From Armatimonadota bacterium (GTDB lineage: Bacteria > Armatimonadota > Chthonomonadetes > Chthonomonadales > CAJBBX01), in the NCBI GenBank assembly GCA_026392115.1, contig JAPLCQ010000094.1, positions 86,788 through 143,292 of the forward strand: a stretch of 56,505 nt of DNA. The letters are read 5' to 3'. The notes below the pieces were generated by a model, which worked only from the letters and a program-made list of their open reading frames with translations, had not been told where the DNA came from and did no database searches. Positions 28,156 to 36,398 of the stretch are shown one piece after another (the first letter of the stretch is position 1; each line of letters opens with the position of its first letter). The translations under genes were made by a program, and so were the position numbers.

Positions 28156-30543
28156 TCAGCGCACCTCGACTTCGCTCACCATGGCCCATCCGCGCGAGGG
28201 CGACACCCCGACCCGCACGAACCGGGCCTGCCGCGGCCTCGCGAGCCGGCCCCGGAACGCCGCCGCACGACAGCCCCTGCCGTCCTCCGGCGGGCCACCG
28301 GGGGCGACGACGGCCACGGGTAGCCACGAGACTCCGTCGCCCGATGTCTCGATCCGGACGGATGCCGGAGCGAAGACGGCCGATCCGCCGCCGGCCAGGC
28401 ACCAGACGGCCACCTCGCGCACGGCCCTCGTCGAACCCAGATCCAGCGCGAAGCTCCGGTCGCGACCGTCCTGCCAGCCCGCCGTGCCGCCCGCCGCGAA
28501 GCCCCCGGCGATGAGGCCGTCGGTCAGCAGCAGGCCGTCGTCGGGGTAGGCCGGGGCGGAGGAGCCATCGCCGCGGACCACGGCTTGGGCGGGCGTCGGC
28601 GCGGGCTGGAGCCGGTAGGAGGCGCCGAGGGCCACGTTGCGGCCGTGCGACATGATGCGGATCTCCGAGAGCATGGTCCAGTACCCGCCCACCACCGAGA
28701 CCGTGACATACCGGGCGCGCGGCGCAGATGCGAAGGCTGCCGCGGCCACGCCATCCAGATCATTGGCCGCTCGTTGAGCCACGGTGCGGACAGGTCCAGC
28801 CGAAGCCCAGGCCAGACCGCGGGGCATTGGGCCTGCACCGCGCGGCGCGCCGGGCGGAGGGGCCTGGGCGCCCAGCATCACGAGCGTCTCGGCGGGGAAA
28901 GCCACCGCCCCCGAGCCGCCGCCCGCGGAGCAAATCTCCACGCGGTCCACCGGGACAGCGCGGCCGAGGTCCAGCATCACGCTGACCCGCTGCCGGTCGC
29001 CCGACCAGCCCACGGTGCGGCCGACGCCCCAGCCGGGCGGCGTGGCTCCGTCGGTGAGCAGCTTGCCCGTGTCGGGATAGGCCTGGGGCGGCGGCGGCTG
29101 CATGGTGTACGCGGCGCCCAGGGCCAGGTGCGGCGAGCCGAACGCCTCCACCCAGTCGAGCCGCAGGGCTGCGGGGTCGGGCAGAACCGAGCCGTCGCGG
29201 CTGCGGAGGCGGACTTCGAACTGCCGGCACGAGGCGCCGATCGGCGCCGTGACCACGCCGGGACCCATCGCGCCCGCGGGACCGGCAGGTCGCAGCGCCC
29301 AGCCTCCGGGGAGCCAGGGCCCGCTCGGGGTATCGCGCCGCCGCACGACGGCCTCGCCCACCCAGCCCGAGCCGCCGGCGGGCTCCCACCAGTAGACATC
29401 CAGCTCGGACACGCGGCGCGGGCGAGGCAGGTCGGCGCGGATCAACAGGTCGCCGCCCGAGGCGCGCACAACCGTCGCTCGAAGCCGGTCCGGCTCGCGA
29501 ACCACCTTGCCGGAGACGTAATCGGCCAGGGCGTCGTAGAGCGCACGCTGATCGCGGAGGCGGGAGTAGGCCGCATCCTCCACCAGGCTGTCACTCAGGT
29601 AGTAGGCAGCCGCTGAGCCCTGGTAGCCCAGCCGCCCTGCGGCGCCGTCGTGCAGGTAGTGGAGGTAGGGTTGGCGATCGACCGGCTCGGTGAGGATCGC
29701 GCCGGCCTCGATCTCCACGCCCATGCCTGCGGCCCGCGCCATGGAGGCGGCCATGTCGAGCCGGCTGCGGCGCACCCGTCCATGGTGGGTCCAGCTACTG
29801 AAGGCGTGGTTGGGCTGCATGATCGCTACGTCGAAGCCCAGCTCTCGCCAGCCACGCCAGCCTGACGCGGCAAACCAGGGGATCCAGAGGAACCGGCCGC
29901 CGGCGAAGTGGACAGCCTCGGCCGCCTGGCGGATGGCGGGCTCGTCCGCGGTGGGAGCCGCTTCGGACATCCAGTAGAAGCCCCAGAGCGCCAGGTGCCT
30001 GGGCCGCGCCTGCCCGAAGCGCCGGCGCGCCTCGGCGATGTACCAGCGGTAGGCGGCGGCGCGCCCCGAGGCGGTGGCTAAGTCCTCGCTACGGCCGTCG
30101 CCATCTACGTCGCCGAAGTCGTGCACGCCGGGGTTCGGGTACGGGATGGTAAGGATCACCTTGCGCGGAGGCGGAGCCTTGGCCCGCGCGCAGACAGCGA
30201 TCGCGCGGTCCAGCGCAGCGATGTCGCGGTCGCGCCCGAACCAGCGGTCCAGTTGGGCCAGCCAGTCGGCCATGCGGGTGGGTCCGCTGTCGGTGCGGAT
30301 GCCTTCCGGCGTGCTGAACCGGCAGAAGAGGTAGGCATCGAAGAGCCACTCGGTACGCCCCGACGCCGGGGTCCGCGCCACATAGGGGAGTAGTTCGCGA
30401 ACGCCGCGAACGGGCTTGTCATAGATGATGACGCAGTTGCGGAACCCCGCGTGACGGGCTGCGGGGTAGTCGGCCCGGGCGGCGCCGTCAAGGTGGAACA
30501 GCAGCGCCATGAGCAGAACGCCGACCAGTCGCGGTGGGCTCAT
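28156..30543 (-). CDS. Secreted DUF4855 protein with two F5/8-type C-terminal domains
   Basis: This protein of about 795 residues opens with a signal peptide (MSPPRLVGVLLMALL…ARA). A DUF4855 domain follows ('RNCVIIYDKPVRGVRELLPYVAR', 'WLFDAYLFCRFSTPEG', 'WGFYWMSEAAP', 'FLWIPWFAASGWRGWRELGFDVAIMQPNHAF'), a putative glycosidase-like barrel. The C-terminal half holds two discoidin-like domains, each starting 'ALGA.Y…' and continuing 'YPD.G.LLTDG…GW'. The ATG at 30543 was chosen because it overlaps the upstream stop as ATGA. An in-frame ATG at 30573 is also possible, and neither has a clear ribosome-binding site. It probably binds and cleaves an extracellular glycan. Confidence 0.8.
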   Translation of the reverse strand: MSPPRLVGVLLMALLFHLDGAARADYPAARHAGFRNCVIIYDKPVRGVRELLPYVARTPASGRTEWLFDAYLFCRFSTPEGIRTDSGPTRMADWLAQLDRWFGRDRDIAALDRAIAVCARAKAPPPRKVILTIPYPNPGVHDFGDVDGDGRSEDLATASGRAAAYRWYIAEARRRFGQARPRHLALWGFYWMSEAAPTADEPAIRQAAEAVHFAGGRFLWIPWFAASGWRGWRELGFDVAIMQPNHAFSSWTHHGRVRRSRLDMAASMARAAGMGVEIEAGAILTEPVDRQPYLHYLHDGAAGRLGYQGSAAAYYLSDSLVEDAAYSRLRDQRALYDALADYVSGKVVREPDRLRATVVRASGGDLLIRADLPRPRRVSELDVYWWEPAGGSGWVGEAVVRRRDTPSGPWLPGGWALRPAGPAGAMGPGVVTAPIGASCRQFEVRLRSRDGSVLPDPAALRLDWVEAFGSPHLALGAAYTMQPPPPQAYPDTGKLLTDGATPPGWGVGRTVGWSGDRQRVSVMLDLGRAVPVDRVEICSAGGGSGAVAFPAETLVMLGAQAPPPGAPRGAGPMPRGLAWASAGPVRTVAQRAANDLDGVAAAAFASAPRARYVTVSVVGGYWTMLSEIRIMSHGRNVALGASYRLQPAPTPAQAVVRGDGSSAPAYPDDGLLLTDGLIAGGFAAGGTAGWQDGRDRSFALDLGSTRAVREVAVWCLAGGGSAVFAPASVRIETSGDGVSWLPVAVVAPGGPPEDGRGCRAAAFRGRLARPRQARFVRVGVSPSRGWAMVSEVEVR

Positions 30544-30974
30544 GCCGTGACTACGGACGATGTGCCGAGACATACGACCATTATGGACCAGCAGCAGGGC
30601 GATGCGAGCAGCATACGCACAGCGGGGCCGCGACCCGTTGGTCGCGGCCCCGCTTGGGGGTTTGGGGGTACGCCTGCAATCGTCAACTTCTTGAGCGGGC
30701 AGTTCGGGTTGGGGCCGGTGCCGTTGCGCAGGCCGCCGGCGTTGCCGTTCGGGCAGACGCCCGTGCCGCCGCCGCGGCGCTGGCCCTGGCCCTTGCCCAT
30801 GCCGCGGAGCTGCTTGCCTGCGCCGCTACCGTCGCGGAGGCGCTGGCCAGTCCCGTTGCACTGTCCGCCGCCGCCGTTGCCGCCGCGGCCGCGCCCCTGG
30901 GCCGCCACCGGGCCCGAGGAGAGCAGGAGGGCCAGCACGCCGGCCACTGCCGGGATGATCATCACGTTTCGCAT
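30540..30974 (-). CDS. Secreted Gly/Arg-rich small protein, paralog 1, with read-through C-terminus
   Basis: This 144-residue protein has a signal peptide (MRNVMIIPAVAGVLALLLSSGPVAA). The mature part 'QGRGRGGNGGG…QRLRDGSGAGKQLRGMGKGQGQRRG' closely matches the 92-residue protein at 31777-32055. AGGAGATACGGAA precedes the ATG. After about residue 105 the frame runs straight through a perfect 15-bp hairpin. At the equivalent point the paralog has its stop codon inside its hairpin. The tail (VRMLLASPCCWSIMVV…) is therefore probably a by-product of a lost stop, although the new stop now overlaps the DUF4855 start. No function is known. Confidence 0.7.
   Translation of the reverse strand: MRNVMIIPAVAGVLALLLSSGPVAAQGRGRGGNGGGGQCNGTGQRLRDGSGAGKQLRGMGKGQGQRRGGGTGVCPNGNAGGLRNGTGPNPNCPLKKLTIAGVPPNPQAGPRPTGRGPAVRMLLASPCCWSIMVVCLGTSSVVTA
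30621..30654 (-). terminator. Perfect 15-bp hairpin inside the 3' part of paralog 1
   Basis: AGCGGGGCCGCGACC and its exact complement flank the tetraloop CGTT. There is no T-run on either side. Its position relative to the homologous gene part matches the hairpin after paralog 2, suggesting it was the terminator before the stop codon was lost. Confidence 0.6.
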
Positions 30975-31224
30975 TTCCGTATCTCCTATCGCTTCTGGGA
31001 TGTGTCCGTCGCACTCAGGACGACGGTTCTGCTCATCGGTTCCCGGTTCAGCCGAAGATAGCAGGGCATTCGTGTTCCGGTCCCGCCACAGGTCAGGGCG
31101 ACGGTGTCGGCGCGCGACACGCGAGGCGTAGCTGACCCGTACAGCTACTGCAACCTCGTCTACAGCCGCGATCGAACACCCAAGCCATTCCCTATCAGCG
31201 GACCGGCCCCTGACGCAGGACCGC
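30975..31224. other. Intergenic region upstream of paralog 1
   Basis: These 250 bases hold the ribosome-binding site and conserved leader element of paralog 1, plus a small perfect GTGTCG/CGACAC inverted repeat near 31108-31124. I see no gene. Confidence 0.4.
31002..31024 (-). promoter_or_regulatory. Conserved 5' leader element upstream of paralog 1
   Basis: A 23-base segment (on the minus strand GTCGTCCTGAGTGCGACGGAC plus AC) recurs with one mismatch at 32084-32106 upstream of paralog 2. Both copies lie about 30 bases before the start codon, in the leader. It may be a duplicated regulatory or RNA element. Confidence 0.5.
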
Positions 31225-31686
31225 CTACCGCGTCGCCTCGGACCGATGAATGACGAGTTGCTCGTTCTGGGCCGCTGGAGAGCGCATCAGATGACGACGG
31301 TCGATGTATTCAGCATTACCAGTCTCGGCATACTTCACAAGCATTTGAGGACCATTAGGACCGTCTACATATGGGACCACCACAGTGAACCATGGATCCG
31401 GAGGGCTGCTGGGGTCAAGGCGGAAGTAGACGGTCACTCCCGCCTCGATGCGCCCAACAGCGCTAACCCACTCGGGCTGTTGCTTGGGCTCCGGTGTGCA
31501 TCCGGCGATGATGGTTGCCGCGGTAAGGAGTGCCGCCCACAACAAAAGCGATCGCCGCGCACCACGCTGTATCGCTTCGCGCGCGAGGGCATAGCATCGG
31601 TAGAGAACTGACCCCAACTGCGACCCATGCGCTGGACTGCACGCTTGGGTCACTGGTGCCACAGGACATCGGAAGCCGCTGCACAT
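31225..31686 (-). CDS. Small lipoprotein of unknown function
   Basis: The frame encodes 153 residues from an ATG at 31686 with AAGGA upstream. A hydrophobic segment ends in the lipobox 'IIAGC' (LLLWAALLTAATIIAGCTPEP), so the mature protein of about 100 residues should be lipid-anchored. The N-terminal stretch before the hydrophobic segment is unusually long (about 45 residues), so the true start may be internal, for example a TTG. The mature part has no known family. Base composition is visibly less GC-rich than the neighbours, hinting at transfer. It sits between the two Gly-rich paralogs. Confidence 0.55.
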   Translation of the reverse strand: MCSGFRCPVAPVTQACSPAHGSQLGSVLYRCYALAREAIQRGARRSLLLWAALLTAATIIAGCTPEPKQQPEWVSAVGRIEAGVTVYFRLDPSSPPDPWFTVVVPYVDGPNGPQMLVKYAETGNAEYIDRRHLMRSPAAQNEQLVIHRSEATR

Positions 31687-31744
31687 ACGACCCCGTCCTT
31701 TCTGCACAGGCCGATCCTGGCGTGAAAGCATAGTGGCCGACGAA

Positions 31745-31784
31745 CGCAATGGGGCCGCAGCATGAGCGCTGCGGCCCTATTGCG
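31745..31784 (-). terminator. 17-bp hairpin containing the stop codon of paralog 2
   Basis: CGCAATGGGGCCGCAGC and GCTGCGGCCCTATTGCG pair over 17 bases with one G-T wobble around a six-base loop. The TAG stop of paralog 2 lies inside one arm. No T-run is seen. It is probably a terminator or an RNA-stabilising hairpin. Confidence 0.65.
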
Positions 31785-32055
31785 TATCGGTAGGCCCTGC
31801 GGTCAACTTGACGATGTGGTTCGGCCCGCTGCCGTCGCGCAGGCGCTGCTGGGTGCCGTGGCCCTGGCCCTGGCCCCTGCCCATGCCGCGGACCTGCTTG
31901 CCGGCGCCACTGCCGTCGCGGAGACGCTGCTGAACACCCTTGCCCTGCCCGCCGCCGTTGCCGCCCCGGCCCCGGCCCTGCGCTTCGACCGAGCCGGCCG
32001 TGAGCAGAAGGGCGAACGCCCCGGCGACGGTCGCGATGGTGATCATGTTCTTCAT
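31777..32055 (-). CDS. Secreted Gly-rich small protein, paralog 2
   Basis: This 92-residue protein has a signal peptide (MKNMITIATVAGAFALLLTAGSVEA). The mature part is low-complexity and Gly/Arg/Gln-rich (GRGRGGNGGGQGKGVQQRLRDGSGAGKQ), and 'QQRLRDGSG' occurs twice. GAAGGGAGATTACGAAG precedes the ATG. It is the intact counterpart of the gene at 30540-30974, sharing the leader peptide style, the central motif, the 5' leader and the 3' hairpin. No function can be assigned. Confidence 0.72.
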   Translation of the reverse strand: MKNMITIATVAGAFALLLTAGSVEAQGRGRGGNGGGQGKGVQQRLRDGSGAGKQVRGMGRGQGQGHGTQQRLRDGSGPNHIVKLTAGPTDTQ

Positions 32056-32083
32056 CTTCGTAATCTCCCTTCGAGGATGGGTG

Positions 32084-32106
32084 GTGTCCGTCGCATTCAG
32101 GACGAC
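32084..32106 (-). promoter_or_regulatory. Conserved 5' leader element upstream of paralog 2
   Basis: Twenty-two of 23 bases are identical to the element at 31002-31024, and the distance to the start codon is similar. See that entry. Confidence 0.5.
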
Positions 32107-32152
32107 AGCCCCGCGACGAGGGTTCCCACGAACCGCGAAAGGAGATCAGATA

Positions 32153-32185
32153 CGCATAGGTCCCTGGGACGGTGGGACCTATGCG
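32153..32185 (-). terminator. Perfect 12-bp inverted repeat after the M14 carboxypeptidase
   Basis: CGCATAGGTCCC and GGGACCTATGCG flank a nine-base loop, 19 bases beyond the carboxypeptidase stop codon in the minus direction. It fits an intrinsic terminator with a weak T-stretch (TATCT), but it also lies upstream of paralog 2 and could act as an operator. Confidence 0.55.
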
Positions 32186-32204
32186 ACACATGGGACCGAT
32201 CAGG

Positions 32205-33890
32205 TCAGGCCAAGACGACCTCGGCGCGGACGACGCCGGCGCGGTCGTGGCGAGCCTTCACACGGACGGTCTGGCCCGGCAGGCCGCTGACGACCCACTC
32301 GGCTTTGGCGCGGTGGCTGGTGGTGTCGGCGACCCAACCGAAGCCGGCGGCGCTCTGGTAGGCGCGCCCTTCGAGCTGGCCCAGGTCGGTGCGGGTCTTG
32401 CCGGTCTGCAGCGCGGCGCCGTCGGGCAACTCCAGCTCGGCTATGACGCCCCGGCAGGCCTTCCGCTCCAGCGCCTTCTTGGAGACGTAGCTTGGGAGCC
32501 AACCCTCGTTGTCCACCACCAGCCGAAGGCGCCAGACGCCCTCGGAGAGGGGCGCGGCCTCGAATGAGTGGAGCGTCAGGCGGGGCGAGATGAGCGCCTG
32601 CCAGAGAAGCCAATCCGGGAAGAGCGCGACCTCCTTCTCCAGCATCTCCGGCGGGGGATTGCGGAAGCAGTGGCGGTTGTCCCAGCCGCCGACCTCCACC
32701 GGTCCGAGCTGCGGGTGGTCGAAGGGCTGCCACGCCACCCAGCCCTTGCCGCCCAGCTTCTCGTCATTCCACTTCATCAGCTTCAGCTCGTCGGCATCGG
32801 GATGCTCGCGGAACCAGTCGATGTACTTGTAGTCCGTAATGCCTGCCTGCCGCTGCGGGCTCCAGATCTCCACAGTCCAGGCGTAGACGCCCAGATGGTC
32901 ATAGAGCCAGTCGTCGAAGACGCCGGTAATGACCTCCTTGGGGTGGTACTTAAAGTCATGGAAGACGGAGATATCCGGATACCCGGTGATCGCCTTGCCC
33001 TTGGCGCCGATGGTCTGGAAGGTCCAGAGATCCTCGGCAGGTAGCGTGTCGTCGGCATGGGTCCCGTAGGGCCGGAGCAGGACGCCTGAGAAGGTGTGGA
33101 ACGCCACGCCGCCCGTGATATTCGGGTGCGAGGTGATGAACTCCACGGCGGCGCGGATCTCGGGCTCGCTGGTTGGGAAGGGGCCGGCGCCGTGCTGGTC
33201 GCCCTCGGTGCGCCACTCGATGGGATAGTTGCGGTTCAGGTCCAGCCCCTCTTTGGAGCGCTGGACGGTGAGGGTAACGCCGTCGTAGTTCTCGATGAGC
33301 CCCTCGGGTAGCAGCCGGAAGTAGCGCCCGCCCAGTTCGTCGGCGTCGCGGCGGACCATGACGCGCGGATCCTCGGTATGCTCCTTCCAAGCGCCCAGCG
33401 GGTCGGCGATGCGCATGGAGAGCACGCGCCCGTCGCCGTCAATGTCGGCGGGCCGCAGCCCCTCGATGGGCTCCTCGTCGAACGGATAGGGCCGCACGCT
33501 GGAGCGGACGGCGCGCGGGTTTGCGGCGAAGTAGAGCTCCGGTCCGTCCGGGTTGAGCCGCGGCACGATGTAGAAGGCGCGGGTATCGAGGCACCGGGTG
33601 ATCTGCTCGTCGATGCAGTACTGGGTGATCAGCTTGTGGAGGAAGTAGAGGCACGCCGTTGAGGCGGAGACCTCGGTGGCGTGGATGTTGCCGTCGATCC
33701 AGAAGGCCGGCTTCTCGTCGGCTGGCCCCGTGGCGCTGTTGGTGACGGTGGCGCACCAGATGTTGCGGTTCTCGAAGCTGGCGCCGATGCTCTCGACGCT
33801 CACCAGGTCCGGGCGCAGGGCGGCCAGCGCGTGCAGGTGGCGCGTCAGGTCGTCGTAGGCGTAGTAGGTATCGAAACGCATCTCGGACAT
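32205..33890 (-). CDS. Zinc carboxypeptidase, peptidase family M14
   Basis: This 561-residue enzyme shows the M14 metal site: His70 and Glu73 in 'DGNIHATEVSAS', and His265 in 'GGVAFHTFSG'. Glu341 in 'AWTVEIW' is the catalytic base. 'LDLNRNYP' is the usual Asn-Arg substrate-binding motif. A C-terminal region of about 120 residues forms a beta-rich add-on. The ATG at 33890 was chosen because a longer frame would overlap prs by 29 bases, and AAGGGGGG precedes it. No signal peptide is visible, so it may be cytoplasmic or exported by another path. It probably removes C-terminal residues from peptides. Confidence 0.9.
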   Translation of the reverse strand: MSEMRFDTYYAYDDLTRHLHALAALRPDLVSVESIGASFENRNIWCATVTNSATGPADEKPAFWIDGNIHATEVSASTACLYFLHKLITQYCIDEQITRCLDTRAFYIVPRLNPDGPELYFAANPRAVRSSVRPYPFDEEPIEGLRPADIDGDGRVLSMRIADPLGAWKEHTEDPRVMVRRDADELGGRYFRLLPEGLIENYDGVTLTVQRSKEGLDLNRNYPIEWRTEGDQHGAGPFPTSEPEIRAAVEFITSHPNITGGVAFHTFSGVLLRPYGTHADDTLPAEDLWTFQTIGAKGKAITGYPDISVFHDFKYHPKEVITGVFDDWLYDHLGVYAWTVEIWSPQRQAGITDYKYIDWFREHPDADELKLMKWNDEKLGGKGWVAWQPFDHPQLGPVEVGGWDNRHCFRNPPPEMLEKEVALFPDWLLWQALISPRLTLHSFEAAPLSEGVWRLRLVVDNEGWLPSYVSKKALERKACRGVIAELELPDGAALQTGKTRTDLGQLEGRAYQSAAGFGWVADTTSHRAKAEWVVSGLPGQTVRVKARHDRAGVVRAEVVLA

Positions 33891-33912
33891 GGCGATCGGC
33901 CCCCCTTGGCCG

Positions 33913-34887
33913 TTACGTGAAGAGGCTGGAGATGGACTCATCGTCGTGCGCCCTGCGGATGGCCTCCCCGAAGAGGGGCGCCACGGAGAGCACCTTGATC
34001 TTCGGGTGCCGCTTGCTCTCCGGCAGGGGAACGGTATCGGTGACGACGATCTCGGCCACGTCGGGCCGGTCGGCCAGGCGGCGCACGGCGTCCCCGGAGA
34101 AGATGCCGTGGGTGCTGGCGATGTGAATCTCGGGCTTGCAGCCGTGAGCCAGGAGGGTGTCGCAGGCCTCGACCATGCTGCCGCCGGAGGTGATCATATC
34201 CTCGATGATGATGGGCGCCTTGCCGCGCACGTCGCCGGCCAGATGCGTCACGGACGTGGCCTGGTGCGCGGGATGGTACTTGTAGCCCACGGCGAGCTGC
34301 AGGCCCAGGGCGGCCACCACCTTGCGGGTCTTCTTCACGCGCCCCTCGTCCGGCGAGACGACCACGGCGTCCTCCACGGGGTTGGCGCGGAAGTAGTCGA
34401 TGAAGAGGTTCACGGCCGTCAGGTGGTCTACAGGCAGGTTGAAGAAGCCCTGGATGGCGTCGGCGTGGAGATCCATGCACATGACGCGGTGCGCGCCCGC
34501 CGTGGCCAACAGGTCCGCCACCAGCTTGGCGGTGATGGGTTCGCGCGGCGCGTCCTTCTTCTCCTGGCGGGCGTAGCCGTAGTAGGGGATGACGGCGGTG
34601 ACGCGGCGGACGGAGGCCCGGCGCAGGGCGTCCAGGCAGATGAGCATCTCCATCAGGTGCTCGTCGACGGGCGGGCAGGTGGGCTGCACGACGTAGGCAT
34701 CGACACCGCGGACGCTCTCGTCGACCTTGATGTATAGCTCGCCGTCCGAGAAGCGGCCCACGCGGAGCTTGGCCACGTCCATGTTCAGCCAGCGGGCCAT
34801 GTCCTCGGCCAGGGCGCGGTTGGCGCTGCCGGCAAAGACCCGCAGGCGAGCCCTGCTCGCGCTATCCGTCTCCATTTCCGTTGACAT
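33913..34887 (-). CDS. prs: Ribose-phosphate pyrophosphokinase (divergent)
   Basis: This 324-residue PRPP synthetase makes 5-phosphoribosyl-1-diphosphate from ribose-5-phosphate and ATP. 'RFSDGELYIKVDESVRGVDAYVVQPTC', 'PYYGYARQEKK' and 'MDLHADAIQGFF' are standard motifs. The catalytic flexible loop reads 'VSPDEGRVKKTRK' where 'SPDxGGxxRA' is usual, and the ribose-phosphate loop reads 'IIEDMITSGGSM' where 'DDMIDTAGT' is usual. The enzyme thus belongs to a divergent subgroup. The ATG at 34887 was preferred to one at 34938 because AAGGGGGGGG precedes it at good distance. The M14 gene follows after 22 bases. Confidence 0.9.
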   Translation of the reverse strand: MSTEMETDSASRARLRVFAGSANRALAEDMARWLNMDVAKLRVGRFSDGELYIKVDESVRGVDAYVVQPTCPPVDEHLMEMLICLDALRRASVRRVTAVIPYYGYARQEKKDAPREPITAKLVADLLATAGAHRVMCMDLHADAIQGFFNLPVDHLTAVNLFIDYFRANPVEDAVVVSPDEGRVKKTRKVVAALGLQLAVGYKYHPAHQATSVTHLAGDVRGKAPIIIEDMITSGGSMVEACDTLLAHGCKPEIHIASTHGIFSGDAVRRLADRPDVAEIVVTDTVPLPESKRHPKIKVLSVAPLFGEAIRRAHDDESISSLFT

Positions 34888-34955
34888 CCGTGTAGCCCCC
34901 CCCTTGCGTTCCCGTGGCACGACGATCAGACGCCGCACACTGCCGCCGACAAGTG

Positions 34956-34984
34956 GCGGAAGGCGGCTCCAGGGCCGCCTTCCG
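34956..34984 (-). terminator. Imperfect GC hairpin between the beta-barrel gene and prs
   Basis: AAGGCGGC and GCCGCCTT pair perfectly over eight bases with a six-base loop, extended by CGG/CCG past one bulged T. It lies 38 bases after the stop of the gene at 35022. No T-run follows. Confidence 0.45.
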
Positions 34985-35021
34985 GTGCGACTAACTCATC
35001 GCATAGCTCGGCTGCGTCCGG

Positions 35022-35588
35022 TTACAGCCGCACGCCCAGCGAGACCTTGAAGCCGTTCTGGCTGATGCCGTTTCCGGCGCGGTCGGTGTAGCGGCCCACA
35101 TAGTCGTAGGCGCCCTCGAGCCGGCCGTTCGGGCCCAGTTTGGCCCCGATCAGCAGCTGCAGGCCCGGCTTGACCACCATGGCGCGGTAGGCCGTGTTCG
35201 AGATGTACGAACCCACGCCAACGCCCCAGTAGAGCGTGCTCTTGTCGCCGCTCGTAGGCAGGTCCCAGGCAGCCTTCACGAGGAACGGGGCGGTGAAATA
35301 GGCGCCGTCCTCGACGTCGCGGAAGGCGACCTCGGCGGCCAGCGAGACGACGCCGTTGGCGGGCTTGTAGCGGAAGCCGGGGTCCACGTCCACGCCGACG
35401 AAGTGCCATGCGCTGGTGGTCAGGTTGCGCATCACGCCCTGGCTGGGCAGGAACGCGCCGACCTTGACCGTGGTCTTCCAGCGCGGCGTGACGGCCTCGC
35501 CGGCGCCTTCAAGAGCTGATGCGGGAAGCGATAGGCAGCACAGGGCCAGGGCGGCTGCGCCGAGGGACAGGGTCCTGAGGAACCTCAC
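35022..35588 (-). CDS. Small outer-membrane beta-barrel-like protein
   Basis: This 188-residue protein has a GTG start at 35588 with AAGGAGGG eight bases upstream and a clear signal peptide (RFLRTLSLGAAALALCCLSLPASA). Alternating hydrophobic strands with aromatic residues follow ('WKTTVKVGAFLPSQG', 'WHFVGVDVDPGFRYK', 'LYWGVGVGSYIS', 'FKVSLGVRL'), and the last residues end in a strand with Leu at the C-terminus. That pattern fits an outer-membrane barrel of eight or so strands. No precise family is recognised. Confidence 0.65.
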   Translation of the reverse strand: MRFLRTLSLGAAALALCCLSLPASALEGAGEAVTPRWKTTVKVGAFLPSQGVMRNLTTSAWHFVGVDVDPGFRYKPANGVVSLAAEVAFRDVEDGAYFTAPFLVKAAWDLPTSGDKSTLYWGVGVGSYISNTAYRAMVVKPGLQLLIGAKLGPNGRLEGAYDYVGRYTDRAGNGISQNGFKVSLGVRL

Positions 35589-35717
35589 CGAATACCCTCC
35601 TTGGGTCGTCGTGACCGGCTCCGCTCAGCCGAGAACGGCCGTCGGATCATACCGATCGGAGGAATCCAGTATATTGCCGGCCCGTCCGGCCTGTCAACCT
35701 CGGCGCGCCACCGCCGG

Positions 35718-36281
35718 CTATGCGGTGAGCCCCTGTGCGAAGGCGCGGGCTCGGCCCTCCGCCTCGTCGCCCAGCGCGGTAGCATCGTCGCAACCGGAGA
35801 AGAGGAGGAACCCCGCGTCGCTGGCGTTCCAGAAGACCACCATGTTGCGGAAGGCCTTCTCCATGATGTCGGCGTTGTCGTCGGCCGGGCCGCCGCAGGT
35901 GGAGAGGAGCGCTATCTTCTTGCCGGTGAGCCGGATGGCGGAGTCGACGCCGTCATGGTAGCCCGCGAGGCAGTAGAGACGGTCGAGGAAGGCCTTCAGC
36001 GGCGCCGGGAAGCCCCAGCAGAATACCGGCGATGCGAAGACCACCAGGTCGGCGGCCAGCATCCGCTCGAACAGGGACGCGGCGTCATCGGCCGTGCCGC
36101 AGGCGTTGGCCTCGGGATAGCGGCACTGGTGCGACTCGCGGCAGTGCCCGATGCGGTGCTCCTGGATGTTGACATGGTCCACCGTCCAGCCGGCGGCCTC
36201 GAGCTCCTCTTCCAACCAGGTGAGAGCCAGGGCCGTGTTGCCGTGGCGCCTTGGGCTACCAAGTATGGTCATCGCGTGCAT
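35718..36281 (-). CDS. NADPH-dependent FMN reductase-like / flavodoxin-fold protein
   Basis: This 187-residue protein has the flavodoxin-like fold: 'MTILGSPRRHGNTALALTWLEEEL' binds FMN phosphate, and 'ADLVVFASPVFCWGFPAPLKAFLDRL' is the usual second strand-helix. A Cys-rich 'HCRESHQCRYPEANAC' segment follows strand 2, as in iron-sulfur-flavoprotein-like members. GGGAGG lies eight bases before the ATG at 36281. The redox partner is unknown. It is divergent from the GH42-like gene. Confidence 0.85.
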   Translation of the reverse strand: MHAMTILGSPRRHGNTALALTWLEEELEAAGWTVDHVNIQEHRIGHCRESHQCRYPEANACGTADDAASLFERMLAADLVVFASPVFCWGFPAPLKAFLDRLYCLAGYHDGVDSAIRLTGKKIALLSTCGGPADDNADIMEKAFRNMVVFWNASDAGFLLFSGCDDATALGDEAEGRARAFAQGLTA

Positions 36282-36398
36282 CGGTCGAGCCTCCCTGCCG
36301 CACATCGGCCTCCGGCTTCTATGCGCCGGATGTGTGCGGATTCCATTGTGCCATACGGCCGCGGCGCTGCTGCGGCTCCCAGGGAGTATGCTGCAGGC
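36282..36398. promoter_or_regulatory. Divergent region with imperfect inverted repeat
   Basis: Between two divergent genes, CCGCACATC…CCGGC (from 36298) and GCCGGATGTGTGCGG (to 36339) form an imperfect inverted repeat. This could be an operator shared by both promoters. Confidence 0.35.
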
